Below the pieces are notes generated by a model. The model did no database searches. It saw nothing but the letters and a program-made list of their open reading frames with translations, and was not told where the DNA came from. A stretch of DNA of 64,000 nt from Enterococcus sp. 9D6_DIV0238 (lineage in GTDB: Bacteria > Bacillota > Bacilli > Lactobacillales > Enterococcaceae): the NCBI RefSeq assembly GCF_002174455.2, contig NZ_CP147246.1:1701501-1765500 (forward strand), in the 5' to 3' direction. Position 1 is the stretch's first letter. Every line of letters starts with the position of its first letter. Shown here piece after piece: positions 32,278 through 41,133 of this stretch. The position numbers and the translations under genes are program-made.

Positions 32278-33750
32278 TTATACAAGTTCCCACACAGAAG
32301 ACGCTCCTGGTTGGTCACCTTTTGTCCAATGTTTCGCTTGATACGTTTTCCCTTGGAAGGTTACTTTTGAACCGCCATCATAAGCTTTATTTACATTCCA
32401 TTCTGCAACTTGGTTCGGAAGGAGTTTCCACACATCTGATTGATCAGGCTGATTTCCTTTCGTCCACCATTTTGCTTCATATTCTAAGCCTTCATAAAAC
32501 ACGCGATCTCCAGTATCATAGATTTTATCTGCTTCCCATGTCGTGATTTGGCCACTAGCCTCTTTAGTTGTTACAGAAAATGCTGCACTTTCTTCTGACA
32601 CATTCCCGCCAAGACTGATTGCTTTAACTGTATATGTGTATGTTGTTTCAGCTTTCAACCCTGTATCTTTGAAACGAGTTGCTGTTGTTGTCGCTACTTT
32701 TTTGCCATCACGATATACATCATATTCTTTAACACCCAAAAAGTGTGCAGATTTTGTCCACATCAAATCGACTGAATTTGCCGTTGTTCCCATTGAATGA
32801 AGATTTGTCGGTGCCGTTGGTTTTTCCTTATCTTCTATTGTTGATGATTGCGTAGTTACTTTCACTGCTGTACTTTTCTCAGAGACTTTTCCATTTGTAC
32901 CTACAGCTTCCACTTGATACGAGTACGTTGTGTCCTCCGCTAAATTTGAATCATTAAATTGTGTGCCGCCGACTGTACCAACTTTTTTACCATCACGGTA
33001 AACATTGTACTCTTTTACATTGGATACAGCACCCCACGTTAGCTTCACAGTGGAAACTGTCACTTCTGATGTTTTTATATTCGTTGGCTTCGCAGGTGCT
33101 TCTTCTATAGGTGGCGTCGTTCCCTCTGAGCTCAAGTTTAAATCGATCACATTATAAAATGCATTAGGAGTATCCGCTACATCCCAAACAGCTAATACAA
33201 CGTGGTATCCTGTATGATCGCTTGGAATCGTCACTTGATGAGATCTGTTATTGGTTGCAGTCGATCCATCATGCTTGATTTCGCCGATCAACTCCATATT
33301 TTCTCTCGCTAATGGTTTTTCTGGGTTCCAACCGTTTTTAGTGATATAGTAATGCCACTTTGATGTAGAATGTGGTGCTGTATATGTCCAAGTAAATGTA
33401 TTTACACCTGTTTTTGCTTCTTGTTTTTTCCAACGATCGACACCAGTACTATCTAGCACATAATCTCCTATCTGACCAAGTCCTCCATCCGCTGATGCTA
33501 TACGTCCATCAGCAGGTCCTTGTTGCGGAAATCCTTTAAGCGCTTCTAATGATTGTGGATTAGTGATCACGTTCCCGTACTTATTAAACGCTTCAGTCCA
33601 TCCCAATGTATTACGATCTAACACCCCCTGATAACCTCGACTTACCGGGCTTTCAACATATCCATGTGCATCTGCCTCAGCAGCAAACAACACACTCGCC
33701 CCACCTAAAGCAACCGCTGCTATCATTGTCCATCCTGTTAACTTGTTCAT
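32278..33750 (-). CDS. Chitin-active lytic polysaccharide monooxygenase (AA10-FnIII2-CBM5/12 x2)
   Basis: This secreted copper enzyme (490 aa) would cleave crystalline chitin oxidatively. A Sec signal peptide ends ...AEADA, leaving His 29 (HGYVESPVSRG) as the mature N-terminus that forms the copper brace. The AA10 domain (29-205) contains the second His region and WDVADTPNAFYNVIDLNL. Two fibronectin type III domains follow (about 218-300 and 312-395). Two tandem CBM5/12 modules end the protein (WEADKIYDTGDRVFYEG, WNVNKAYDGGSKVTFQG, each with AKxWTKGxQP). This order resembles Listeria LPMO10 more than the single-domain E. faecalis enzyme. GGAGG precedes the ATG. Confidence 0.92.
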   Translation of the reverse strand: MNKLTGWTMIAAVALGGASVLFAAEADAHGYVESPVSRGYQGVLDRNTLGWTEAFNKYGNVITNPQSLEALKGFPQQGPADGRIASADGGLGQIGDYVLDSTGVDRWKKQEAKTGVNTFTWTYTAPHSTSKWHYYITKNGWNPEKPLARENMELIGEIKHDGSTATNNRSHQVTIPSDHTGYHVVLAVWDVADTPNAFYNVIDLNLSSEGTTPPIEEAPAKPTNIKTSEVTVSTVKLTWGAVSNVKEYNVYRDGKKVGTVGGTQFNDSNLAEDTTYSYQVEAVGTNGKVSEKSTAVKVTTQSSTIEDKEKPTAPTNLHSMGTTANSVDLMWTKSAHFLGVKEYDVYRDGKKVATTTATRFKDTGLKAETTYTYTVKAISLGGNVSEESAAFSVTTKEASGQITTWEADKIYDTGDRVFYEGLEYEAKWWTKGNQPDQSDVWKLLPNQVAEWNVNKAYDGGSKVTFQGKTYQAKHWTKGDQPGASSVWELV

Positions 33751-34126
33751 AATTTTCCTCCATTCATTTTTTTGCCATCAATTGGCTCATTCCTAGTGTA
33801 AAGACTCTGAGCCAAACAAAAAGATCATTTAAGGGAAAAAAAACGACAGATTTGACCTTTTTTTAGTTTTTTATATCCAAGTAAGGCTTTCCATACAGAT
33901 TGGAAATTAAATAACGTTTTTTATTTAAAAAAAGGATCATATTTTTCTCTTCAAAATAAAAAATTGAACCGATATTTTAATAACCATTTCAATAATAAGT
34001 TGTTTAAACCCAAATACTATCTAGACAAATTGGTATATTTAGAGTTAAAATAATATTATAATGAAATTTAGTTCAAAGCATGATGAACAATTATAAAAAA
34101 ACAAAGAATAAGAAAGTGATGATATC
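33751..34126. promoter_or_regulatory. Divergent upstream region of LPMO and Mga-like genes
   Basis: This 376-bp AT-rich gap holds an inverted repeat TTGGCTCA-N18-TGAGCCAA (33782-33815) that brackets a minus-strand TACACT box (33795-33800) in front of the LPMO gene. On the plus strand a TATAAT box (34057-34062) precedes the Mga-like gene, without a clear -35 box. No gene is visible. Confidence 0.45.
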
Positions 34127-35590
34127 ATGAAGGCTATTTTCTCCTCTCGAACCAGACGCCAATTAGAACTATTAGAACTCCTAGCAGATGCGGATTGGAT
34201 CACTTTTCCAAGAGCCTCCGAAATCTTGAATGTTCCTGTAAAAACCCTCAAATCAGATATTATTGAACTAGAAGCGCTCTTAACACCAACAACCATTGAA
34301 ACCTCAAAAAAATACGGATTACGTCTAGCAACAAATCTTGACTTCTGTATATCAAGTATTTATCAGAAATTCTTAAAAAACAGTATTGAATTTCAGCTGA
34401 TCGAAAAAATCTTTTTACATAATTTTTCCACTATTATCGATTTGGCTGACGACCTGTACATCAGTATTTCGACGATCAAACGAATTGTTCAACGAGTCAA
34501 CCAGCAGCTTCAATTAGAAGGCTTTACGATCAATTTGAAGAAAATGCAGTTAATTGGCGACCCACATAGTATTTGTAACTTTATGCACTGTTACTTTCAA
34601 GAACGATACGGTGTAGCAGAAAAACTTTTGACAGCTGCTCAGCTTGCTTCTTTAGACCAAGTTGGTTTACAAATCGTTAAACAAGCTCTTCCTGGCCGTA
34701 AATCTTACAGGATGTATTTCTCTTTGTTGAATCGTTTGCGGCTTTATACATATACAGTAATCAATCTTTTAAAATACAATAACGAAAATCAGTTCTATGA
34801 CGTTCCTAAAAAGGTGTTTTCGATCCTCGAGGATACACATGCCTGTAATGAATTTTTTGCCCAGTTTCAATTATCCCTAACCCCTAAAACTCTGAACACA
34901 TTTTTCTTCTTGTTCTTTAGTAATGACTATGTGGATTCTCTTGAATCTGCAAAGAAGTTGATCAAAAGCGATCATCAAGAACGGCTTAAATATCAAAAAA
35001 TCATCCATTTAATTCGTGAAATCGAACGCAGGATGGACTGTGAGTGTCATAATTTCGAAGCTATTTTTTTACAACTTTATAATTTGGATTGCATGACTCA
35101 TGGACGGACATATATCCTATACGATCGTAATAAGGAGTTCTTTCTAGGCGTTAAAAATCTATATGGACATTTACCGACAGAAATTATCCATTCACTGCAA
35201 GCAATCTTCTATTCAAATCCTTATAAAGAATACATAGTTTATGAATCTATTTCGATGCTATTTACTTATTGGCCAAATTTGTTAGATCGACTAGAAGCCT
35301 CGACACCAACATTAAATGCCTGCCTTTTATTTGATATCAGTATGGAGTATATGCAGATGCTGTCCGAGCGGATCACCTATTATTTAAGAGGCCGTTTCTC
35401 CTGCACACCAATTCGTGTGACGACACTTGCAGATGTTGAAAAATCTTTATCCGACTATGATTGTGTCATTACAAACATTCCTGAAATTCAAACTGATACC
35501 GTACCGATAGTGATGATTCCTTTGATTCCTGACGCCCAAAGTTTTGATAAACTAATGCTGGTCTATGAGGAACATTTCAAAGAAAGCTAA
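34127..35590 (+). CDS. Mga/AtxA-like transcriptional regulator
   Basis: The 487-aa protein has the layout of Mga-family virulence and metabolism regulators. A first winged helix (ITFPRASEILNVPVKTLKSDI, about 22-42) and a second helix-turn-helix (IDLADDLYISISTIKRIVQRVN, about 104-125) form the DNA-binding part. An all-helical PRD-like middle and a C-terminal segment with an EIIB-like alternation (VTTLADVEKSLSDYDCVITNIPE) follow. AAAGTGATG lies upstream of the ATG. It directly precedes the LTA-synthase fusion gene, which is its most likely local target. Regulation through PTS phosphorylation is known for relatives and is inferred here. Confidence 0.78.
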   Translation: MKAIFSSRTRRQLELLELLADADWITFPRASEILNVPVKTLKSDIIELEALLTPTTIETSKKYGLRLATNLDFCISSIYQKFLKNSIEFQLIEKIFLHNFSTIIDLADDLYISISTIKRIVQRVNQQLQLEGFTINLKKMQLIGDPHSICNFMHCYFQERYGVAEKLLTAAQLASLDQVGLQIVKQALPGRKSYRMYFSLLNRLRLYTYTVINLLKYNNENQFYDVPKKVFSILEDTHACNEFFAQFQLSLTPKTLNTFFFLFFSNDYVDSLESAKKLIKSDHQERLKYQKIIHLIREIERRMDCECHNFEAIFLQLYNLDCMTHGRTYILYDRNKEFFLGVKNLYGHLPTEIIHSLQAIFYSNPYKEYIVYESISMLFTYWPNLLDRLEASTPTLNACLLFDISMEYMQMLSERITYYLRGRFSCTPIRVTTLADVEKSLSDYDCVITNIPEIQTDTVPIVMIPLIPDAQSFDKLMLVYEEHFKES

Positions 35591-35634
35591 TCTCTTTTAT
35601 CTATCTTTTCAGTGCTTTTTATATATGTATTTTA

Positions 35635-35709
35635 TTGTAAAAGCACATATTCTACGGTACTATAGATTGAGATCGATGATACAAGTTCTTCGTTTGGAAC
35701 TTGTATCAT
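35635..35709 (+). promoter_or_regulatory. Promoter and leader hairpin of the LTA-synthase fusion gene
   Basis: TTGTAA (35635-35640) and TACTAT (35658-35663) are 17 bp apart. Directly downstream a perfect 13-bp stem (35676-35688 with 35697-35709, 8-nt loop) ends 27 bp before the start codon and lacks a T tract. It would form in the 5' leader of the transcript. Confidence 0.6.
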
Positions 35710-35736
35710 TAAACATGTATATGGCAGGTGTGTATT

Positions 35737-38730
35737 TTGACAGAAACAAAATCTAGAAATTATGATGTCTTACCTATTTTAGCGGCTTGTCTTTTGATTA
35801 TCTTACAGCGGGTGTTGCTCTCTGCAGTTGAGATACCTCAATATGCAACAAATCCTGGACGTTTTTATATTTATTCATTTATGAAAGTCATTGCAGGAGC
35901 AGGCTTAAATCTGATCCCTTTATATATGGGGTATCATTACCAAAAAATTTACCGAAAGAATGTATTTAGCTATTTAAGCCGATTCTTTCTACTCTATCTC
36001 TTTATCGGATTATGCAGCAATGTCTTTTTTTATATTCGTTCTTCTGCATTGAACTTGCATGATTACTGGTTAGGATTCTTTCCGATCAGCCAAAACTATT
36101 TTATCTATGCTGTTTCTTGTGTACTATTGTTTTGTAGCACCCCATGGTTGGTCAAATGGCTGGAACAAGTTTCACCTAAGTTATTGAAGAACCTCTTTTT
36201 TGCTTTAACATTGCTGTTCGTCATTTTCCCAACCTTATTCAGTAAAGATTTATGGGGATTTCAAGAGGGGCAAAATATTATCTGGATTTTCTACCTATTC
36301 TTTTTAGGTTATATAATCAAACAGTTCAACTGGATCAATAAATTGAAATTCAGCTTTTTGCATCTTGCTTTTAGTGTAGTAATCCTTGGTGGGTTGATTC
36401 TACTGATGACTCAAATTTCCTTGATCGTCAGAGGTGATGCCTCTACTGCTAATCGTTTTTCTGTACCCTATTCTTTATTTTCTATGTACTATACGCTTAG
36501 CCTGTTCATCTTCTTGCAATGGCTGTCACAAAAAATGGCTTTACGAGTAAAAGGACCTATTCTTTCCACAAGTTTGATTACTACGATCGTTCTTGCCTAT
36601 TGGCCATTGATCAGCTATCGAGTAACCACTTACGAAAAGAAATCATTCCCAACTTCCGGCAAAGCTTGGCTTTTGAATATTTTTGAGTTTGTAGGAATCT
36701 ATATACTCGCAGCTATTCTATTTACTTTAGTATGTCTCTTGCTGCAAAAAACATGGCCTTTCAAAAAAATAAATAATTATTTAGCCTTTAATTCCTTGTC
36801 TGAACTATCTCAAAAGCTCCGTGCTGTAAAAGAATGGCTCTATAAAAAAAGAGCAATTTTCTATGTCGGTATTTTCTTTTACTTCTTTACCTTCATACAA
36901 ATCTTCTTATTAGAAAAAAAAGAGGGCTGGAAGCAAACCATCCAAGTTGCGCTTAAGGTATTTACTCAGCGTCAGTCTATTTTAGTTTTGACTACATTTA
37001 TTATTATGGCTTTCTTTTTATTATTGTTATTACTTACAAACCGTTTTTGGTATGTTTTTTCGATTACATTGGTTATCGATTTACTACTCACCGTTTCCAG
37101 CGTACTGAAAGTCACACTTAGAGAAGAACCTGTTTTTCCTTCTGACTTAAAAATGCTGAATAGTATTTCTGAATTATTGGCGATGGTCAGCCCAATATTG
37201 ATAGTAGCTGGGATTATTATCGTGATTTTCTTAACCATTTCCAGCATTATTATCCAACGGAAATTACAACATCGCTATGCCCTTAAATTTAATTGGAAGA
37301 AAAGAGTCGTTGGAATTCTGACGTTGCTTGTTTTACTTTCTGGTGTCTTTTTTATTAATCACAAAAATTCACCTTCTTATCTTCTTTTCAACCTGTTTAG
37401 AGTGAATAAGACATTCTTTAACCAAGGAGATGCTGTAAGAGAAAACGGACCGATCATTCAGTTTTTGAACAATATAGATATTGAGATCATGCCAGAGCCA
37501 GAAGGGTATTCTAAAGAAAAAATCGAAGAGATCATGAAGAAATATGATGAAGAAGCAGAAAATATCAACAAAACAAGACATGACTGGCTAAACAACCAAA
37601 CACTGATTTTGAATTTGAGCGAGAGCTTCAGTGATCCTTCACGATTACCTAATGTCACTGTTTCAGGTAATCCGATTCCTGAAATTTCACAGATCAAAAA
37701 GGACACTACGAGTGGTCTGATGCTGTCGTCTGGCTACGGCGGCGGTACAGCAAATATCGAATGGCAAGGCTTGACCGGTTTGGATATAAGCAGTTTATCG
37801 CCAACATTAGTTACACCTTATACTCAGCTTGTCGATAGCCAACAGATCAGTCCAAATATCACAAATCTATTCGATGAAAAAATCGCGATCCACCCTTTTA
37901 CCGCTTCTTTATATAAACGAAAAGAAGTATTTGAAAAATTTGGTTTTGAACAATTTTACTACGTTGACAGTCCTGACAAATTGACTTATACAGATAAAAT
38001 CGCTAGAAATAGATATATTTCAGATGAGTCTGCTTATAAAGAAACACTCAAAGCATTACAAAGTAATACTGAAACCACTCAGTTTATTCAGCTTTCAACA
38101 ATGCAAAATCATATGCCTTATGGTGATTTTTACGATCAAAATGACTTCAGCTTTGAGGGAACTGCTGTAATTGACAGTAAAAAACACGAATTAGTAACAT
38201 TCATGCAGGGTCTGAATTACACAGATAAAGCTGTCAAAGAATTTATAGAGGAACTAGATAAAATTCAAAAACCAATCACATTTGTCTTTTATGGCGATCA
38301 TTTGCCTCCTCTATACAGTGGAAATGACATGAAAAAATATGGTTTGGAGCATCATGAAACAGATTACTTTATCTACAGTAATGCTTATAGTCGTGAACAG
38401 ATGCAGAAGCTAAATAAAAAAGTTGTTTCTCCAAATAATTTCTCTGCTTTAGCATTCGAACAAGCAAATATCAAAGTCACACCGTTTTATGCGTTACTAA
38501 CACAAGTTGCAAACGATCTTCCCGCAGCAACGATCGATCCTGTATCAAGTGTTTCAAACCGTTATAATGGTAAACAGATTTTCGTCACTGATAAAAATAA
38601 GATGATTTCTGAAAATGAATTGACTAAAGCCCAGAAAGAGATTTTAGCTGATTATAATTATATCCAATATGACCTAACTGCTGGTGAACAATATTCAGCA
38701 AAATGGGCCGAACAAAAAATCGAGTCTTAG
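35737..38730 (+). CDS. Acyltransferase-3-like / LTA synthase-like fusion membrane protein
   Basis: This 997-aa protein joins two membrane modules. Residues 1-350 carry about ten hydrophobic segments with features of the acyltransferase-3 family (YFIYAVSCVLLFCSTPWLVKWL, IIWIFYLFFLGYIIKQF). Residues 370-560 add about five more segments. An extracellular alkaline-phosphatase-fold domain (about 600-930) resembles LTA synthases: Glu 629 in NLSESFSD, nucleophile Thr 671 in GGGTANIEW, His 792 in MQNHMPY, and Asp-His 854-855 in FYGDHLPP. It probably transfers a phospho-alcohol group to a surface polymer and may acylate it. The start is TTG at 35737 after GGCAGGTG; a GTG at 35728 is the alternative. 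Confidence 0.78.
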   Translation: MTETKSRNYDVLPILAACLLIILQRVLLSAVEIPQYATNPGRFYIYSFMKVIAGAGLNLIPLYMGYHYQKIYRKNVFSYLSRFFLLYLFIGLCSNVFFYIRSSALNLHDYWLGFFPISQNYFIYAVSCVLLFCSTPWLVKWLEQVSPKLLKNLFFALTLLFVIFPTLFSKDLWGFQEGQNIIWIFYLFFLGYIIKQFNWINKLKFSFLHLAFSVVILGGLILLMTQISLIVRGDASTANRFSVPYSLFSMYYTLSLFIFLQWLSQKMALRVKGPILSTSLITTIVLAYWPLISYRVTTYEKKSFPTSGKAWLLNIFEFVGIYILAAILFTLVCLLLQKTWPFKKINNYLAFNSLSELSQKLRAVKEWLYKKRAIFYVGIFFYFFTFIQIFLLEKKEGWKQTIQVALKVFTQRQSILVLTTFIIMAFFLLLLLLTNRFWYVFSITLVIDLLLTVSSVLKVTLREEPVFPSDLKMLNSISELLAMVSPILIVAGIIIVIFLTISSIIIQRKLQHRYALKFNWKKRVVGILTLLVLLSGVFFINHKNSPSYLLFNLFRVNKTFFNQGDAVRENGPIIQFLNNIDIEIMPEPEGYSKEKIEEIMKKYDEEAENINKTRHDWLNNQTLILNLSESFSDPSRLPNVTVSGNPIPEISQIKKDTTSGLMLSSGYGGGTANIEWQGLTGLDISSLSPTLVTPYTQLVDSQQISPNITNLFDEKIAIHPFTASLYKRKEVFEKFGFEQFYYVDSPDKLTYTDKIARNRYISDESAYKETLKALQSNTETTQFIQLSTMQNHMPYGDFYDQNDFSFEGTAVIDSKKHELVTFMQGLNYTDKAVKEFIEELDKIQKPITFVFYGDHLPPLYSGNDMKKYGLEHHETDYFIYSNAYSREQMQKLNKKVVSPNNFSALAFEQANIKVTPFYALLTQVANDLPAATIDPVSSVSNRYNGKQIFVTDKNKMISENELTKAQKEILADYNYIQYDLTAGEQYSAKWAEQKIES

Positions 38731-38733
38731 ATA

Positions 38734-38780
38734 AAAAGGCAGCCCCCAGCGGAGTTTTTCCACTGGGGGCTGCCTTTTTA
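38734..38780. terminator. Strong bidirectional terminator
   Basis: AAAAAGGCAGCCCCCAG pairs with CTGGGGGCTGCCTTTTT around a short loop. The stem is GC-rich with A and T tracts on both sides, serving the fusion gene (plus) and the mgtC-like gene (minus). Confidence 0.92.
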
Positions 38781-39473
38781 TCAAACACTGACAATCTTGA
38801 TCTTCATCACATTCTTATGGATTGATATATCTTCGATCATATCCATATATGTCAAAGCAATCGGCAACTCAACTGTATAAACATTGTTATAAATACGAAG
38901 ATCATTTTGAAATTCAACGCTGAACTCCACATCTTTGATCGTAATCTGTTTTTCCTCAAAATAATTATTCAAAAATTCTTTTGTTTGCAGTTTATGCACA
39001 AACTTTACTTCTACTTTTTTTTCACTTGGCACTTTGATGATCCGCTTCATCCAGGTCAAACCGATCATGATCGCTGCTGCACCAATGATCGCAATTGGAT
39101 AATATCCCATACCGATAGCAATGCCCAAACAGGCCACCGCCCAAATAGTAGCAGCTGTTGTTAAGCCTAGAATCGACCGTTGTGTAACAACGATCGTCCC
39201 CGCTCCAAGAAAACCAACACCACTGACAACTTGTGCGATCAATCTTGCTTGATCTGACCGAATCACACCGCTTAAAGCAGGATCAGCTTGAGCCATGGCT
39301 AATGCATCGATCGAAATTTGATCTTGAATCAATGCAATAACTGTTGCACCAACACAGACTAAAATATGCGTACGAATCCCTGCTGGACGATTTTTATGTT
39401 CCCGCTCGATCCCAATACAACCAGAAATAATGATCGATAAGACAAGCCTAAACGTAATATCTACAAAAGACAT
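38781..39473 (-). CDS. MgtC/SapB family membrane protein
   Basis: The 230-aa protein has an N-terminal MgtC domain with four to five helices and the conserved GIEREHKNRPAGIRTHILVCVGA and GVGFLGAGTIV stretches. A cytoplasmic C-terminal domain (about 140-230) follows. MgtC proteins are linked to growth at low magnesium and to control of the F-ATPase in other bacteria. It is the last gene of the rpiR-PTS-HAD-GDPD operon: its ATG comes one base after the GDPD stop codon, with AAGGAC upstream, so translation is probably coupled. Its role in this sugar-type operon is unclear. Confidence 0.85.
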   Translation of the reverse strand: MSFVDITFRLVLSIIISGCIGIEREHKNRPAGIRTHILVCVGATVIALIQDQISIDALAMAQADPALSGVIRSDQARLIAQVVSGVGFLGAGTIVVTQRSILGLTTAATIWAVACLGIAIGMGYYPIAIIGAAAIMIGLTWMKRIIKVPSEKKVEVKFVHKLQTKEFLNNYFEEKQITIKDVEFSVEFQNDLRIYNNVYTVELPIALTYMDMIEDISIHKNVMKIKIVSV

Positions 39474-39474
39474 C

Positions 39475-40344
39475 TTATAATTGTCCTTGCTTTTCTAGCC
39501 AAACTTTACGATACTCAGCTACCAATGCCGGCCAATCTGTCTGGATCACATTCGCCCCTTTAGCTAAGATCACACCCCAGCCACTTTCTTCCCCTTCAAG
39601 AATCGAACGGTTGTCATCGTAACCTGCAAATAATCTTTTCTGATCATCCATGGTCAAAGCATTAACCCAAACAAAAAGCTGCTGCTCCTTGATTTTTTGA
39701 ATATTCTCTTCTTTGAAAAAATCATCCGTTTCTTCGACTACCTTTATTTCAACGCCAACAATATTGATTTCTTCCAATGCTGTAATTTGCTCTAATTCAC
39801 TTATTGTTGAGACTTTCGGCATGAACATATATTTCACTGGACTTGCTTGTAAAAAAGTAACTACCTCTTCAGTAAGCGGTCCTTTCAGTAAAATTTGGTC
39901 AGCTGTTTGTGTTTTTTCTATCAATGCACAGATTTCCGGAAAGAAATTCCATCCTCGATCGATGTTGATCAAACATTTTCCCTTAAAATAATTCAAAGTT
40001 GTCTCTAGTTTTTCAACAGGATAACTTGTTTCTTCTAAGTTATCATTGATGTAAACAAGCTGATTGATCTCTGATGAGGTATATGCTTGAATATCGATAT
40101 TCTGTTGAAAATTTTTAGGTTCCATCCCGCTATGAAAATGATAGATTTTTTTATCCTTCGATAAAACAACATCTGCTTCTAGAATATCTCCACCCATTTT
40201 AAGAGAGGCCAGATAAGCAGGGATCGTATTTTCAATGATATTACCTGCTGCGCTACCGCGATGGACAGCCAATAGTACTTTCTTTTCTTCCAGTAAGTGA
40301 TTTAAACGCTGATTAATTGAGCGATAATTTTCTTTGCCGATCAC
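39475..40344 (-). CDS. Glycerophosphodiester phosphodiesterase family protein
   Basis: The 289-aa protein has the GDPD barrel: HRGSAAGNIIENTIPAYLAS near residue 24 (catalytic His, Glu-Asn-Thr), EADVVLSKDKKIYHFHSG with the metal-binding Glu/Asp and second His, and a C-terminal GANVIQTDWPALVAEY. There is no signal peptide, so it acts inside the cell. The start is GTG, immediately after the HAD stop codon, with AGGAGG 8 nt upstream. The family hydrolyses glycerophosphodiesters to glycerol-3-phosphate and an alcohol; the PTS context hints that a glycosylated or phosphorylated substrate is imported. Confidence 0.85.
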   Translation of the reverse strand: MIGKENYRSINQRLNHLLEEKKVLLAVHRGSAAGNIIENTIPAYLASLKMGGDILEADVVLSKDKKIYHFHSGMEPKNFQQNIDIQAYTSSEINQLVYINDNLEETSYPVEKLETTLNYFKGKCLINIDRGWNFFPEICALIEKTQTADQILLKGPLTEEVVTFLQASPVKYMFMPKVSTISELEQITALEEINIVGVEIKVVEETDDFFKEENIQKIKEQQLFVWVNALTMDDQKRLFAGYDDNRSILEGEESGWGVILAKGANVIQTDWPALVAEYRKVWLEKQGQL

Positions 40345-41127
40345 TTAGACCGCCTCCTGTGTTTTGATAAAATGTGCAATCGCATCACTAAATCTTGGCA
40401 CGACGAATGTTGCAGTTTTTTTAACATAATCAGGTGCATGCTCCATACAATACGAGACTTGCGCCTTTTGAAACATTGAAATATCATTCTCAGAATCACC
40501 AATTGCGATCGTTTTCGATGGATCCTCTGCGATTTTCAGTAAGGCTTCTCCTTTTGATGTATTATCTGCTGAGATTTCAATACGACGCTGTCCGACTTGG
40601 AAAATCGATAAATCAGAAAAACGCCTTTTCAACTCTTTCGTGATACGGCTCGCATTGTCTAGTGTGTCCGGTCGTAAATTTATTTTATAAACGTTTTTGT
40701 TGCGAACTGTTTCATATGGTGATTCTAAATAGTAGTACTCTAAGCCCAGCAACTGATTTTTAGCTTCATGCTTAAAATTACCCAATCTAGATTCACCATC
40801 CAGTGCATCAAAAATCAACTGTTGTTCCTCTAAATAATCGACTAATGCTAACAATGTCTGTTTAGCGATCGGTTTGTTGTACAAGACGTCATTTTTCTGA
40901 TCAACGATCAATGCACCATTGAAACCAATTCGATAATCTAGTGTTATATCATTTTCTTTTTCGATATAAGCAATCTCGTCTACAGAACGTCCTGTAGCGA
41001 TCCCCATATAACAATATTTTTCTGCTTCTTTAAAAGCATTAAGATCTTCTTTTGATACTTCAGATGAATCATATACAAATGTTCCATCGATATCGATCAG
41101 CATCACATTCTTTTTGATATTATCCAT
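40345..41127 (-). CDS. Cof-type HAD phosphatase
   Basis: The 260-aa hydrolase has the HAD nucleophile motif MLIDIDGTFVYDSSEV (Asp 12 and Asp 14), a Cof-type C2 cap and the late motif AIGDSENDISMF. Such enzymes remove phosphate from sugar phosphates. The start ATG directly abuts an AAGGGG stretch and the PTS stop is 6 bp away, so initiation probably depends on coupling to the upstream gene. It is followed by the GDPD gene without a gap. It may dephosphorylate the sugar phosphate made by the PTS or released by the GDPD. Confidence 0.85.
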   Translation of the reverse strand: MDNIKKNVMLIDIDGTFVYDSSEVSKEDLNAFKEAEKYCYMGIATGRSVDEIAYIEKENDITLDYRIGFNGALIVDQKNDVLYNKPIAKQTLLALVDYLEEQQLIFDALDGESRLGNFKHEAKNQLLGLEYYYLESPYETVRNKNVYKINLRPDTLDNASRITKELKRRFSDLSIFQVGQRRIEISADNTSKGEALLKIAEDPSKTIAIGDSENDISMFQKAQVSYCMEHAPDYVKKTATFVVPRFSDAIAHFIKTQEAV

Positions 41128-41133
41128 CCCCTT

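Noticed and set aside
36972..37706. Several minus-strand frames opposite the LTA-synthase fusion gene
   Set aside because: They are shadows of AT-rich membrane-coding sequence with no ribosome sites or recognisable products.
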